A DNA stretch of 62,674 nt from Treponema sp. (GTDB taxonomy: Bacteria > Spirochaetota > Spirochaetia > Treponematales > Treponemataceae). A model generated the notes under the pieces. That model searched no databases. It saw only the letters and a list, made by a program, of their open reading frames with translations, and had not been told where the DNA came from. Where the stretch lies: NCBI GenBank assembly GCA_024699235.1, contig JAILPY010000048.1, forward strand, positions 1 to 62,674, given 5' to 3'. The stretch's first letter is position 1; each line of letters begins with the position of its first letter. Below are positions 26,619 through 35,088 of the stretch, piece after piece. Made by a program: the position numbers and the translations under genes.

Positions 26619-27767
26619 TTAAACATTATTTGAATGAAATCGTTTCAAAAATTCTTCTTTGTATGACAGGAAACGGTCTTCCTCAATGCTTTTTCGGATC
26701 TCATTCATCATTGCATGCAAGAAATACAAGTTATGATAGCTTGCCAGCATTGAAGAAAGTATTTCCTGTTCACGGAAAATATGACGAAGGTAGGCTCTTG
26801 AATAAGTACGGCATACTCGACATTGACATTCACTGTCTATCGGAGAAAAGTCATGCTCAAAACGCTTTTGCTTTATAGAAAGCATTCCGTTATGAGTAAG
26901 ATAAAGACCATGCCTAGCAACACGTGTAGGCTGTACGCAGTCAAACATATCAATGCCATCTGCAACAGCCTCAAAAATATAGTCAGGAGTTCCAATCCCC
27001 ATTACATATTTTGGCTTTGCAGCCGGCAGATACTGGACTGTATAACGCAGATATTCTGCAAATACTTCAGAAGGCTCTCCAACGCTAAGACCTCCAATGG
27101 CAAGTCCAGGAGTATCAAGAGAACTGACGAATTCTGCACTTTGCTTTCGTAAATCTTCAAAAAAGTTTCCCTGTACAATAGGAAACAGAATTCCTTTATA
27201 CCCACTCTGACGTTGGAAATTCCATTCCTTTATTGCACGTTCAGCCCATGCAGACGTAATTTTCAAAGCCTGCTCTGCTTCTTTACGTTCAACACCATAG
27301 CCTGAACAAATATCAAGCTGCATTTGAATGTCCGAATTCAATTTTACCTGTGTCTGCACAACACTCTCAGGAGTAAACAGATGCTTGCTTCCATCAATAT
27401 CACTGCGAAATGTAACTCCCCCACTTTCAATTTTCCTAAGCTGTGAAAGAGAAAAAACCTGGAACCCTCCGGAATCTGTCAAAAAGTTTCTATTCCATTT
27501 GGTAAAACCATGAAGTCCCCCTCCTTCCTGAACAATATCAGCACCAGGACGAAGGTACATATGATACGTATTTGCAAGAATTATTTCAAATCCAATTTCT
27601 TCAAGAGATTCTTTTGAAACAGCCTTTACTGTTCCCTTTGTTCCAACAGGCATAAAAACAGGAGTATGAACATCTCCATGCGGAAGATGCATAATACCAG
27701 TCCTTGCAAGAGTCTTTTTCTCCCCATCCATATTTTCATGACTGATTTCAAAAAAATTTTCTACCAT
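26619..27767 (-). CDS. tgt: Queuine tRNA-guanine transglycosylase
   Basis: The 382-residue cytosolic enzyme carries the base-binding motif TDSGGFQVFSL with the proton-transfer Asp, the nucleophile region FDCVQPTRVARHG, and the zinc site CQCRCRTYSRAYLRH-like sequence near the C-terminus (Cys-x-Cys-x2-Cys plus His). It exchanges guanine at position 34 of GUN tRNAs for preQ1 or queuine. No queuosine synthesis genes are in the window, so salvage or genes elsewhere are needed. It lies in the same direction as lptF-lptG, 18 bases after lptG. Confidence 0.95.
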   Translation of the reverse strand: MVENFFEISHENMDGEKKTLARTGIMHLPHGDVHTPVFMPVGTKGTVKAVSKESLEEIGFEIILANTYHMYLRPGADIVQEGGGLHGFTKWNRNFLTDSGGFQVFSLSQLRKIESGGVTFRSDIDGSKHLFTPESVVQTQVKLNSDIQMQLDICSGYGVERKEAEQALKITSAWAERAIKEWNFQRQSGYKGILFPIVQGNFFEDLRKQSAEFVSSLDTPGLAIGGLSVGEPSEVFAEYLRYTVQYLPAAKPKYVMGIGTPDYIFEAVADGIDMFDCVQPTRVARHGLYLTHNGMLSIKQKRFEHDFSPIDSECQCRVCRTYSRAYLRHIFREQEILSSMLASYHNLYFLHAMMNEIRKSIEEDRFLSYKEEFLKRFHSNNV

Positions 27768-27785
27768 AATAAAATCCTACAGAAA

Positions 27786-28856
27786 CTACGTACGTGCATA
27801 TTTTAAAAGCAATGCACTTACCCCTACAAAGAAGATAACCGGAAACCACTCTCCCAGCACAGGAGGGATGGTGCCAAACCTTGCCATAAGCATAGTAATC
27901 ATTTGCATTACATAAAACAGAACTACGGCCGTTATACTTAACGCAAGGCTTACAATCATAACATTTTTTCTAGTCTTTCCGCTCAATCCAATTGCAAGCA
28001 TTACAACAACGAGAACTACAAAAGAAAAGGCATATTTCTTATAATACTCAGCTTTTGCTTCATTACTTGGCAATCCTGATTTTTCAAGCTGCAATATATA
28101 TTGCTTGGCCTCAGCAGCAGTAACTTCATCTACATTTATAGAATTCCTTCTAAATGTTTCAGGAGGTTCCATCAGGCGAAACAAATGATCATAATCAACA
28201 GGGTATATGCGATATTCATTTTCATCATTCTTATAGAAACAGGAATTACTTAATTCCCAATGGTCAGAAGCCCAGACTGCACTTTCTGCATATACAAGTC
28301 CGTCAAAAGAGCGGTCATTATTTCTATACAAAACATAAAGAGAATAAAGCCTTTCAAACTTACTGTCAAAATATTCAGCCTTATATATTATTTTTCCGCC
28401 TTCACTCATTACAACAACATTGGAGTTATCATATTGCTGTTCTTTTTCAAGAGCCTTATTTTGAAGCGACATTTTCTTTTCATAACTTTTTACAACAACT
28501 GCATCATTAAACCAAAATAATCCGACACTCATGAATACAGAGAGTATCATCAGAGGAAGTGTAAACCTGAATAAAGAAATGCCACATGCAAAAACTGCCA
28601 GAAGTTCATTTTTAGCATATAAATCACTTAGCATATAGGCAGTAGCAAAGAGAATTGCAATAGGAACAGAATACCAAGCTGCTTTAGGAATATATAACAT
28701 CATTATCTGCAGAATCACTGATGATGAAACGCCTTTAGATACATATCCCCAAATATTCAGAAGTAAATCTGTAAGAGACAGTATAAGAATTGAAAAAATC
28801 ATGGAACCTAAAAAAATTGCAGAAAATTTTTTAAGCATATAAAATATAAGTTTCAT
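27786..28856 (-). CDS. lptG: LptG-type permease of the LPS/lipid export ABC system
   Basis: The ATG at 28856 overlaps the lptF stop (ATGA) and gives 356 residues starting MKLIFYMLKK. The open frame runs 43 codons further up, but that part overlaps lptF and is not membrane-like. The YjgP/YjgQ fold is present: three N-terminal helices, a large periplasmic beta-jellyroll (~120-260) and three C-terminal helices. With LptF and LptB it forms the inner-membrane complex that extracts lipopolysaccharide. Many treponemes lack classical LPS, so the cargo may be another lipid; this is inference. Confidence 0.88.
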   Translation of the reverse strand: MKLIFYMLKKFSAIFLGSMIFSILILSLTDLLLNIWGYVSKGVSSSVILQIMMLYIPKAAWYSVPIAILFATAYMLSDLYAKNELLAVFACGISLFRFTLPLMILSVFMSVGLFWFNDAVVVKSYEKKMSLQNKALEKEQQYDNSNVVVMSEGGKIIYKAEYFDSKFERLYSLYVLYRNNDRSFDGLVYAESAVWASDHWELSNSCFYKNDENEYRIYPVDYDHLFRLMEPPETFRRNSINVDEVTAAEAKQYILQLEKSGLPSNEAKAEYYKKYAFSFVVLVVVMLAIGLSGKTRKNVMIVSLALSITAVVLFYVMQMITMLMARFGTIPPVLGEWFPVIFFVGVSALLLKYART

Positions 28857-30718
28857 TTTTTCCGCAGCCTCATATACAAAATAATTCCAACAATACCTAT
28901 GACAACATTTGGAGTCCACATCATTACAAAGCCATTCCAACCGCTTTTTACGCCGAACATCTGCCCCAGAATAGAAGCTGCCCAATATAATACAGATATA
29001 AGTATACCAAAAATTAACCCAAGGGTCAGTCCATCGCGCTTTCCAAATACAAGAGCAAGAGGAAAGGCCAGCATTGCAAAAAATATAGAACCAAACGGTA
29101 TTGAAAATTTTTTGTTAAATTCAAGTTTATACTGATTAAGTCTTTTTTTTGTAACAGTATCATCTGTAACCATTTGCTTTATATGTTTCCACAAATCAAG
29201 AGATGTCATTTCCCTAGGATAAATCCTTGTCGAAGAGTCTGAAATAATCGAATCAAATACATTAAATGATGCATTTTGAGAATCAAGGACTTCAAATTTT
29301 TTTCTATCAGATCTATCTATAGAAAATACAGAAGTCTTTCCCATATTAAATTTCATAAGAACTTCTTCATCGGGCGACTGCACTACAGAACCTTTACCTG
29401 TAACAATAATGCGGTCATTTCCATTACTGTCTATATTAAAAAATACCATATCTTGGATTACATTATCATCACTGACATCACCAATTACAATTGTCGTTCC
29501 ATTCATAATCTTTACGCTGTTAGGCTCTATCTCTACAGCAGGATCAGAATGAACGATCTGACGCTTCAACCTATTAAATTTTAATATTCCAAGAGGTAAG
29601 AAATAATCATTCATTACAAAACTAAAAACTGAAATCAGAAGTCCCATTGCAAGAACAGGAATGAGAATGAGAGAATAACGCTGTCCCGTAGCCCTTAAAA
29701 CCATAATCTCGTTATCTGTAACCATTCTTCCAAGGCACATCAAAAAGCCTACAAGAGTTGCGAATGGTGCAGATTGGGCTACTATCGCAGGCAGGCAATA
29801 CAGAATGAGCTTCAATACAGCCGATACCTTTACATGCTGGCGTAAAATAGTCTCTGCAAGAAGAAGGATATTATTAACGAAAAATACTACAAAGAAAAAG
29901 CAGAAGCATATTGCAAAATAAATAAAAAGTTCTTTACATAAATATTTTAAAAGAACATTAGCCCCTAAAATATCTGCTTTCCTGCCTGTCTTTTCTTTTT
30001 TAACCGAATCAGATTTTATTGAGCCTGAAGCATCTAGTTCTTTAACTTCTGGACTACAGGCAGTCACTGCTTCTGAAATTTGAGTATTTAAAGTATCATC
30101 TTCAACGGTTTTTATTTCAGAAGTTTCTCCTTCAAAAGCATCTGACTCAAAAAAATCATCTTCAATAGTTTCTGATTCAGAAGTTTCACCTTCAAAAGCA
30201 TCTGACTCAAAAAAATCATCTTCAATAGTTTCTGCTTCAGAAGTTTCACCTTCAAAAGCATCCGCTTCAAAAAAATCATCTTCAATAGTTTCTGCTTCAG
30301 AAGTTTCGCCTTCAAAAGCATCTGACTCAAAAAAATCTTCTTCAAGGGATTCTGCGTCAGAAAATTCGCCTTCAAAAATTTCATCTTCTAAAGTTTCTGA
30401 ACCAATAGAATCCTTTTCTATAATTTCTGTTTTTGGAGATTCGTCTTTTACAGCAGATTTTTTTTCTTCTGCAATAAGTTTTTCTTCTGCGGCTTTCTTT
30501 TCTTCGGCAATCTTTTTTTCAAGTGCCATAGCCTGCTTATACTGCTCTATATCCTTCAATGAAAGGGGAATTTCAGGTTCTTCTAAAGAAGATTTTGACA
30601 GCAATTGCTTTATTAAATCTTCTTTTTTGTTCTGTTTCTGTAAAGATTTTTCTCCTTGAACAGCAGGCAATTGAGATTTTTTTTCAATTTTAATTTCATC
30701 AAGATAATCAAAATCCAT
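28853..30718 (-). CDS. lptF: LptF-type permease with a repeated acidic N-terminal extension
   Basis: The 621-residue protein has a cytoplasmic extension of ~250 residues before the permease. Residues ~60-95 are Glu/Lys coiled coil. Residues 111-210 are five tandem 20-residue units of the type ESDAFEGETSEAETIEDDFF, nearly all acidic or aromatic. Residues ~250-621 are a standard YjgP/YjgQ permease with three helices, a jellyroll and three helices. The family is usually ~350-400 residues, so the extension is the unusual part. The start overlaps the dut stop by one base (TAATG) and its stop overlaps lptG (ATGA). The extension may bind a cytoplasmic partner or the ATPase; that is inferred. Confidence 0.88.
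   Translation of the reverse strand: MDFDYLDEIKIEKKSQLPAVQGEKSLQKQNKKEDLIKQLLSKSSLEEPEIPLSLKDIEQYKQAMALEKKIAEEKKAAEEKLIAEEKKSAVKDESPKTEIIEKDSIGSETLEDEIFEGEFSDAESLEEDFFESDAFEGETSEAETIEDDFFEADAFEGETSEAETIEDDFFESDAFEGETSESETIEDDFFESDAFEGETSEIKTVEDDTLNTQISEAVTACSPEVKELDASGSIKSDSVKKEKTGRKADILGANVLLKYLCKELFIYFAICFCFFFVVFFVNNILLLAETILRQHVKVSAVLKLILYCLPAIVAQSAPFATLVGFLMCLGRMVTDNEIMVLRATGQRYSLILIPVLAMGLLISVFSFVMNDYFLPLGILKFNRLKRQIVHSDPAVEIEPNSVKIMNGTTIVIGDVSDDNVIQDMVFFNIDSNGNDRIIVTGKGSVVQSPDEEVLMKFNMGKTSVFSIDRSDRKKFEVLDSQNASFNVFDSIISDSSTRIYPREMTSLDLWKHIKQMVTDDTVTKKRLNQYKLEFNKKFSIPFGSIFFAMLAFPLALVFGKRDGLTLGLIFGILISVLYWAASILGQMFGVKSGWNGFVMMWTPNVVIGIVGIILYMRLRKK
30089..30388. repeat. Five 60-bp tandem repeats inside lptF
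   Basis: Exactly 300 bases encode five consecutive 20-residue units (residues 111-210 of LptF). The three middle units differ at very few positions, while the first and last are more diverged, as expected for repeats that expand and contract by recombination or slippage. The reading frame is kept because 60 is divisible by three. Confidence 0.9.
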
Positions 30719-31158
30719 TACTTACCGGTGCTCCCAAAACCTCCTTCTCCCCGTTCTGTAGAAGAAAGTTTTTCTACACTGTCAAACAGGCCTCTTGTTA
30801 CAGGAGCAACAACAATTTGGGCTATACGATCTTTATTATTTACAGTAAAGTCTTCCTTACCAAGATTTATTAGCAATACTTTTAATTCTCCGCGATAATC
30901 ACTATCAATTGTTCCTGGAGCATTCAGAACAGTAACGCTATTATTAAAAGCCAGTCCACTCCGTGGACGTACTTGTATTTCATAGCCTTCTGGAATTTCA
31001 AAGAAAAGTCCAGTAGGAATCAAAGCAGACTGCATAGAATGTATAACTACAGAGTCCTTAATGCAGGCACATACGTCTGCACCTGCAGCACCTGAAGTCT
31101 TGTAAACAGGAAATTCGGCGCCTTCATTTTTTTTACATGGAATTTTTATTTCTTTCAT
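30718..31158 (-). CDS. dut: dUTP diphosphatase
   Basis: The ATG at 31158 follows GGAGG and gives 146 residues; upstream codons in frame overlap the peptidase gene. All five dUTPase motifs are visible: GAAGADVCA (1), RPRSGLAFNNS (2), NAPGTIDSDYRGEL (3), RIAQIVVAPV (4) and STERGEGGFGSTG (5), the last being the flexible lid. The trimeric enzyme hydrolyses dUTP to dUMP, keeping uracil out of DNA. Its Shine-Dalgarno lies within the end of the M16 peptidase gene, and its stop overlaps the lptF start, so translation of the three is coupled. Confidence 0.95.
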   Translation of the reverse strand: MKEIKIPCKKNEGAEFPVYKTSGAAGADVCACIKDSVVIHSMQSALIPTGLFFEIPEGYEIQVRPRSGLAFNNSVTVLNAPGTIDSDYRGELKVLLINLGKEDFTVNNKDRIAQIVVAPVTRGLFDSVEKLSSTERGEGGFGSTGK

Positions 31159-31160
31159 AT

Positions 31161-32417
31161 TTAAATTTCCTCCGTGCTCGAAGCTCCAAACGCTACAAAG
31201 GCACAATTCTTTTTGTCCAGCAGATTTTTTACTAATTCAAGAATATCTTCTTTTGTTACAAGCCGGATATCTCTAATAATATCATCGGTTTCATAGAATG
31301 GAAATCCAAGAGAATAATTTCTTTGCAGTCGCTTCATAATATATTCGACGTCTTCACCATTAATTATTTCTTCCCCGCATAAATGTTCTTTTGCGGCTTT
31401 AATTTCTTCATCATGCAGATCATCATTAATAAGGCGTTCAAGTTCATTCTGCAAAAGACGGGCTACATCTTTTCCATTTGCCTTATCACAGGATGCGTAT
31501 GCACTCCATAAGGCAGCATCCTCAAACTCTGATATAAAGCTATATACATTATAGCACAGTCCATTTGATTCCCTCAGTGCCTGAAACAAGCGGCTGCTCA
31601 TAGTATCGCCGACAAGTGCATTAAATACGTCAAGGACAACATCAGACTTTGGAGTCAGAGGTACTGAAACAGGATACGACTGTATGACGTGCAGCTGAGT
31701 AAAATCAGTTGTAATATAATTACTGCCGCTCTTCCATACAGGAGCCTCATTAAAATGCCTCTGTTCAGGATAGCATTTAGGCTGTAAATGATCAGGCAAA
31801 AGAGAAAGTTCCTCTATTAAATCCTGCTCATTGAAATTCCCTGCACAAACAACAGTCAGTTCGCCATGAACGAAATATTTCTCATACCATTGCAAGATCT
31901 GTTCACGGGAAATCCGCTCAACGTCTTCTACAGTTCCAGTTATGCTCCTGCTAATACTCTGATCAGGCCATACACATAAAGCTGCACTATCTATGGCACA
32001 GCCCTCAGCATCATCAAGAGAAGCTGTTATTTCATTTTCTACAACAGTCCTTTCTCTATTAAGCTCCTGCTCTGGAAACTCTGCATGACACGACATATCA
32101 CATAAAGTGTGAATTGCATTTCGTACATTCTTTCCAAATGAAGGAATAGTACAGTATACACATACATTTTCCCGGTCCGTATAAGCATTGACATAGCCGC
32201 CTGCTTTATCAAAAAACAGGGAAAGTTCCCGTGCAGATTTTTCAGAAGTTCCTTTAAATAAAAGATGTTCAATAAAATGCGTTATGCCATACTCACCATT
32301 ACGTTCATTTCTTGATCCAACAGAAAACCAAAAGCCTATAGATACAATTCTGTGTTCTGGCATGTTCTGAGTAATAAGCATTACATTATTTTTTAATATC
32401 TGTTTATGAGCCGGCAT
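31161..32417 (-). CDS. M16-family zinc peptidase
   Basis: The 418-residue protein has the inverted zinc motif HFIEH (His47, Glu50, His51) and the third ligand Glu127 in RTVVENEI, 76 residues later as in the family. The C-terminal half is the inactive second M16 domain, with the RxxxY-like substrate region LFQALRESNGLCYNVYS. No signal peptide is seen, so it is probably cytoplasmic, like processing-peptidase relatives. It starts the M16-dut-lptF-lptG-tgt run. The Shine-Dalgarno is weak (GGAA). Substrate unknown; degradation of peptides is the safest statement. Confidence 0.92.
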   Translation of the reverse strand: MPAHKQILKNNVMLITQNMPEHRIVSIGFWFSVGSRNERNGEYGITHFIEHLLFKGTSEKSARELSLFFDKAGGYVNAYTDRENVCVYCTIPSFGKNVRNAIHTLCDMSCHAEFPEQELNRERTVVENEITASLDDAEGCAIDSAALCVWPDQSISRSITGTVEDVERISREQILQWYEKYFVHGELTVVCAGNFNEQDLIEELSLLPDHLQPKCYPEQRHFNEAPVWKSGSNYITTDFTQLHVIQSYPVSVPLTPKSDVVLDVFNALVGDTMSSRLFQALRESNGLCYNVYSFISEFEDAALWSAYASCDKANGKDVARLLQNELERLINDDLHDEEIKAAKEHLCGEEIINGEDVEYIMKRLQRNYSLGFPFYETDDIIRDIRLVTKEDILELVKNLLDKKNCAFVAFGASSTEEI

Positions 32418-32429
32418 GTTCTATTCCAT

Positions 32430-32478
32430 AAAAAAACCACGAAACACCTCCAATTATAGCAGGAGACGAATCGTGGTT
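32430..32478 (-). terminator. Terminator after pnp
   Basis: On the minus strand AACCACGA (32478-32471) pairs with TCGTGGTT (32442-32435), with a smaller GGAG/CTCC stem within the loop, followed by six T. It lies 20 bases after the pnp stop and separates the translation operon from the M16 gene. Confidence 0.75.
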
Positions 32479-32498
32479 CTATTCATTTATAGACAATG

Positions 32499-34604
32499 TT
32501 ATTTGTTCTTTTTTTCCTGTTCTTCAAGAGCATCAATATATGAAAGGTTCAAACGACCCATTTTGTCAACTTCAAGAAGCTTTACAGGAATTACCTGACC
32601 TTCCTTAAGAACGTCAGTTACCTTTTCAACACGGCTTCTTGAAAGCTTTGAAATGTGGCACAAACCTTCCTTGCCTGGAAGAATCTCTACGAAAGCACCA
32701 AAGTCCATAATGCGCTTTACAGTACCATTGTAAATTGTGCCTGGTTCTGGATCTTCACAGATTCCCTTTACAGCAGCCTTAGCGGCATCTGTAGCCTTAC
32801 CAGTCTTACCGTAAATTGTTACAGTACCGTCATCATCAGTATTAATGGTAACGCCATACTGAGCGCACAATGCCTTTACGTTCTTTCCGCCAGGACCAAT
32901 CAGGGCTCCAATCTTATCAACAGGAATCTTAACAGTTTCAATCTTAGGAGCAAAAGCACTTACAGGCTGAGGCTTGCTGATGCACTGTTCCATTATGTCA
33001 AGAATATGATTACGTCCACGCTTAGCCTGTTCAAGGGCCTTACGCATGATGTCCATAGAAACACCGGCAATCTTAATGTCCATCTGGAAACCAGTAATGC
33101 CATCGCGAGTACCAGCAACCTTAAAGTCCATATCGCCAAGGTGATCTTCTTCACCAAGAATATCAGAAAGAATTGCATATTTCTTGTACTGTGGTCCGTC
33201 TGTAATCAATCCCATAGCAATGCCGGCAACCATCTTTTTCATTGGTACGCCAGCTGCCAGCAAGGAAAGACATCCGCCACATGTAGAAGCCTGCGAAGAA
33301 GAACCGTTAGATTCCATAATTTCAGATACTACGCGAATTGTATAAGGGAATTCTTCACGGCTTGGAATCATAGGAGCAAGAGAACGGCGTGCAAGGTTTC
33401 CGTGACCAATTTCACGGCGGCCTGTTGAAAGCTTTCCTACTTCACCAACTGAATATGGAGGGAAATTGTAGTGAAGGATAAAGTTTTCGCTTCTGTCGCC
33501 TTCAATATCATCATATACCTGTTCATCCATTGCAGTGCCAAGAGTTGTTACAGCAAGAGACTGCGTTTCACCACGAGTGAACAAAGCACTTCCATGAGGA
33601 CGAGGCAATACGTTAATTTCACATGTAATAGGACGGATATCTTCTGTTCCACGACCATCAATGCGCAATCCCTTTTCAAGGATGCTAGAACGGAGCAAGC
33701 GGTACTGAATATCATCAAACAAAGCATCAAAAAGCTTTTTCTGAGTTTCATCTTCAAGCTGTTCTGCATGATTTGCAGCAACTTTTGCCTTTACTTCTTT
33801 TACAGCCTTTCCGCGGGCCATCTTTCCCTTAAGGAAACATGCTTCCTGCATCAAAGGAGTTGCTTCAGCTTCAATAGCCTCAGAATTTTCAAGCTTTACA
33901 TCAAATGGAGCAAGAGGCAGCTTTTCTTTTCCGCACTTTGCACGAAGCTCTTCCTGAAGTACACACATATCACGGATAAAGTCCTGAGCCTTTGCAAGGG
34001 CTCCGAGCATAATATCCTCAGAAACTTCGTTTGCTCCTCCTTCAACCATTGTAAAGCCATCTTTTGTACCGGCAACAACAATTTCAAGTTCTGCCTTTTC
34101 AATCAACTCATAAGTTGGATTCAAGACATAATCACCGTTAACATAAATAACACGTACTCCAGCAACAGGACCGTTAAATGGAATGTCACTTATTGTAACT
34201 GCTGCTGAAGAGGCAATAACTGCCAGAATATCAGGTGGATTAACACCGTCTACAGATACACATGTTGGTACAATCTGAAGTTCACGTCCAAATTCAGGAT
34301 AAAAAAGAGGACGCATAGGACGGTCAATAAGACGGCTTACAAGGATTTCCTTGTCCTTTGGACGACCTTCTCTTTTTACAAAACCGCCAGGAATCTTTCC
34401 TGCTGCGTAAAATTTTTCATTGTAATCGACAGTAACCGGAACAAAATCCAATCCTTCTTTTACTTCACTTGATGCACAAACTGTTGCAATAACAGAAGTT
34501 CCGCCAAACTGAGCATAAATACAGCCATTAGCCTGCTTACCAATCTTTCCTGTTTCAAGAATCAGTTCTGTATCACCGATTTTTCTAGTTACTCTTTCTA
34601 CCAT
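32499..34604 (-). CDS. pnp: Polynucleotide phosphorylase
   Basis: The 701-residue protein has the usual order: two RNase PH-like domains (1-~215 and ~310-545) joined by a helical linker, then KH (IGALIGPGGKNVKALC, ~565) and S1 (GTIYNGTVKRIMDFGAFVEILPGKEGLCHIS, ~625). The catalytic core shows GDMDFKVAGTRDGITGFQMDIK. It degrades RNA 3' to 5' using phosphate. The start follows GAAGGA. It sits directly downstream of rpsO with a hairpin between them, the arrangement known from many bacteria where pnp is controlled post-transcriptionally. It ends in a terminator, so it closes the operon. Confidence 0.96.
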   Translation of the reverse strand: MVERVTRKIGDTELILETGKIGKQANGCIYAQFGGTSVIATVCASSEVKEGLDFVPVTVDYNEKFYAAGKIPGGFVKREGRPKDKEILVSRLIDRPMRPLFYPEFGRELQIVPTCVSVDGVNPPDILAVIASSAAVTISDIPFNGPVAGVRVIYVNGDYVLNPTYELIEKAELEIVVAGTKDGFTMVEGGANEVSEDIMLGALAKAQDFIRDMCVLQEELRAKCGKEKLPLAPFDVKLENSEAIEAEATPLMQEACFLKGKMARGKAVKEVKAKVAANHAEQLEDETQKKLFDALFDDIQYRLLRSSILEKGLRIDGRGTEDIRPITCEINVLPRPHGSALFTRGETQSLAVTTLGTAMDEQVYDDIEGDRSENFILHYNFPPYSVGEVGKLSTGRREIGHGNLARRSLAPMIPSREEFPYTIRVVSEIMESNGSSSQASTCGGCLSLLAAGVPMKKMVAGIAMGLITDGPQYKKYAILSDILGEEDHLGDMDFKVAGTRDGITGFQMDIKIAGVSMDIMRKALEQAKRGRNHILDIMEQCISKPQPVSAFAPKIETVKIPVDKIGALIGPGGKNVKALCAQYGVTINTDDDGTVTIYGKTGKATDAAKAAVKGICEDPEPGTIYNGTVKRIMDFGAFVEILPGKEGLCHISKLSRSRVEKVTDVLKEGQVIPVKLLEVDKMGRLNLSYIDALEEQEKKNK

Positions 34605-34689
34605 TGTTTCCTTCTAAAAATTTCATTCATTCTTTTTCAGCAAAAACTGAAGGATACTCCGTTTGAACAGCCGGTGTACCCACTATTAA

Positions 34690-34737
34690 ATATAAAAGGC
34701 AGCTTTTATCAACAGATTGTGATGTAAGCTGCCTTTT
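34690..34737 (-). terminator. Hairpin terminator/attenuator between rpsO and pnp
   Basis: On the minus strand AAAAGGCAGCTT pairs with AAGCTGCCTTTT (arms 34726-34737 and 34694-34705) around a 20-base loop, ending in TTTTATATTTA. It lies ten bases after rpsO. Partial read-through or RNase III-type processing would feed pnp. Confidence 0.75.
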
Positions 34738-34746
34738 ACATAGAAT

Positions 34747-35016
34747 CTATTTACGAAGTCCCAAGTCTTTAATCAGCTGGCGGTATCCTGTAAGATCCTT
34801 GCGCTGATAATACTTCATAAGCCTTCTGCGCTGTCCAACATCCTTAAGCAATGCACGAGAAGCTGTTGCATCCTTAGGGAACTGCTTGCAGTGAGCAGTC
34901 AATTCTTTAATGCGTTCTGTGAGCAATGCAATCTGAACCTTTGCATTTCCAGTGTCCTTATCATTTGCACCAAACTTTGATACCAATGAAGAAGTCGTTT
35001 CTTTTGTAAGTGCCAT
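34747..35016 (-). CDS. rpsO: Ribosomal protein S15
   Basis: The 89-residue length is exact for S15. Characteristic sequences are GNAKVQIALLTERIKELTAHCKQ and DVGQRRRLMKYYQRKD, which bind the 16S rRNA central domain. It has a strong AAGGAG site. The gene lies 72 bases after the truB-ribF fusion and before pnp, the usual order in this operon type. Confidence 0.97.
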   Translation of the reverse strand: MALTKETTSSLVSKFGANDKDTGNAKVQIALLTERIKELTAHCKQFPKDATASRALLKDVGQRRRLMKYYQRKDLTGYRQLIKDLGLRK

Positions 35017-35088
35017 AACTTACTCCTTAAAAATATATTTCACCATGAAACAAAGCAGCATGTTCGACTTACATGCAACAATGCATCA

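Noticed and set aside
28857..28985. LptG extended by 43 N-terminal codons
   Set aside because: The extension overlaps lptF coding sequence, is Cys/Arg-rich and lies before the normal membrane start; ATGA coupling supports 28856.
32655..33428. A 257-codon plus-strand frame antisense to pnp, and another at 33471-34208
   Set aside because: They mirror a certain PNPase gene, have odd Cys/Asn/Ser-rich composition and no family motif, so they are frame shadows.
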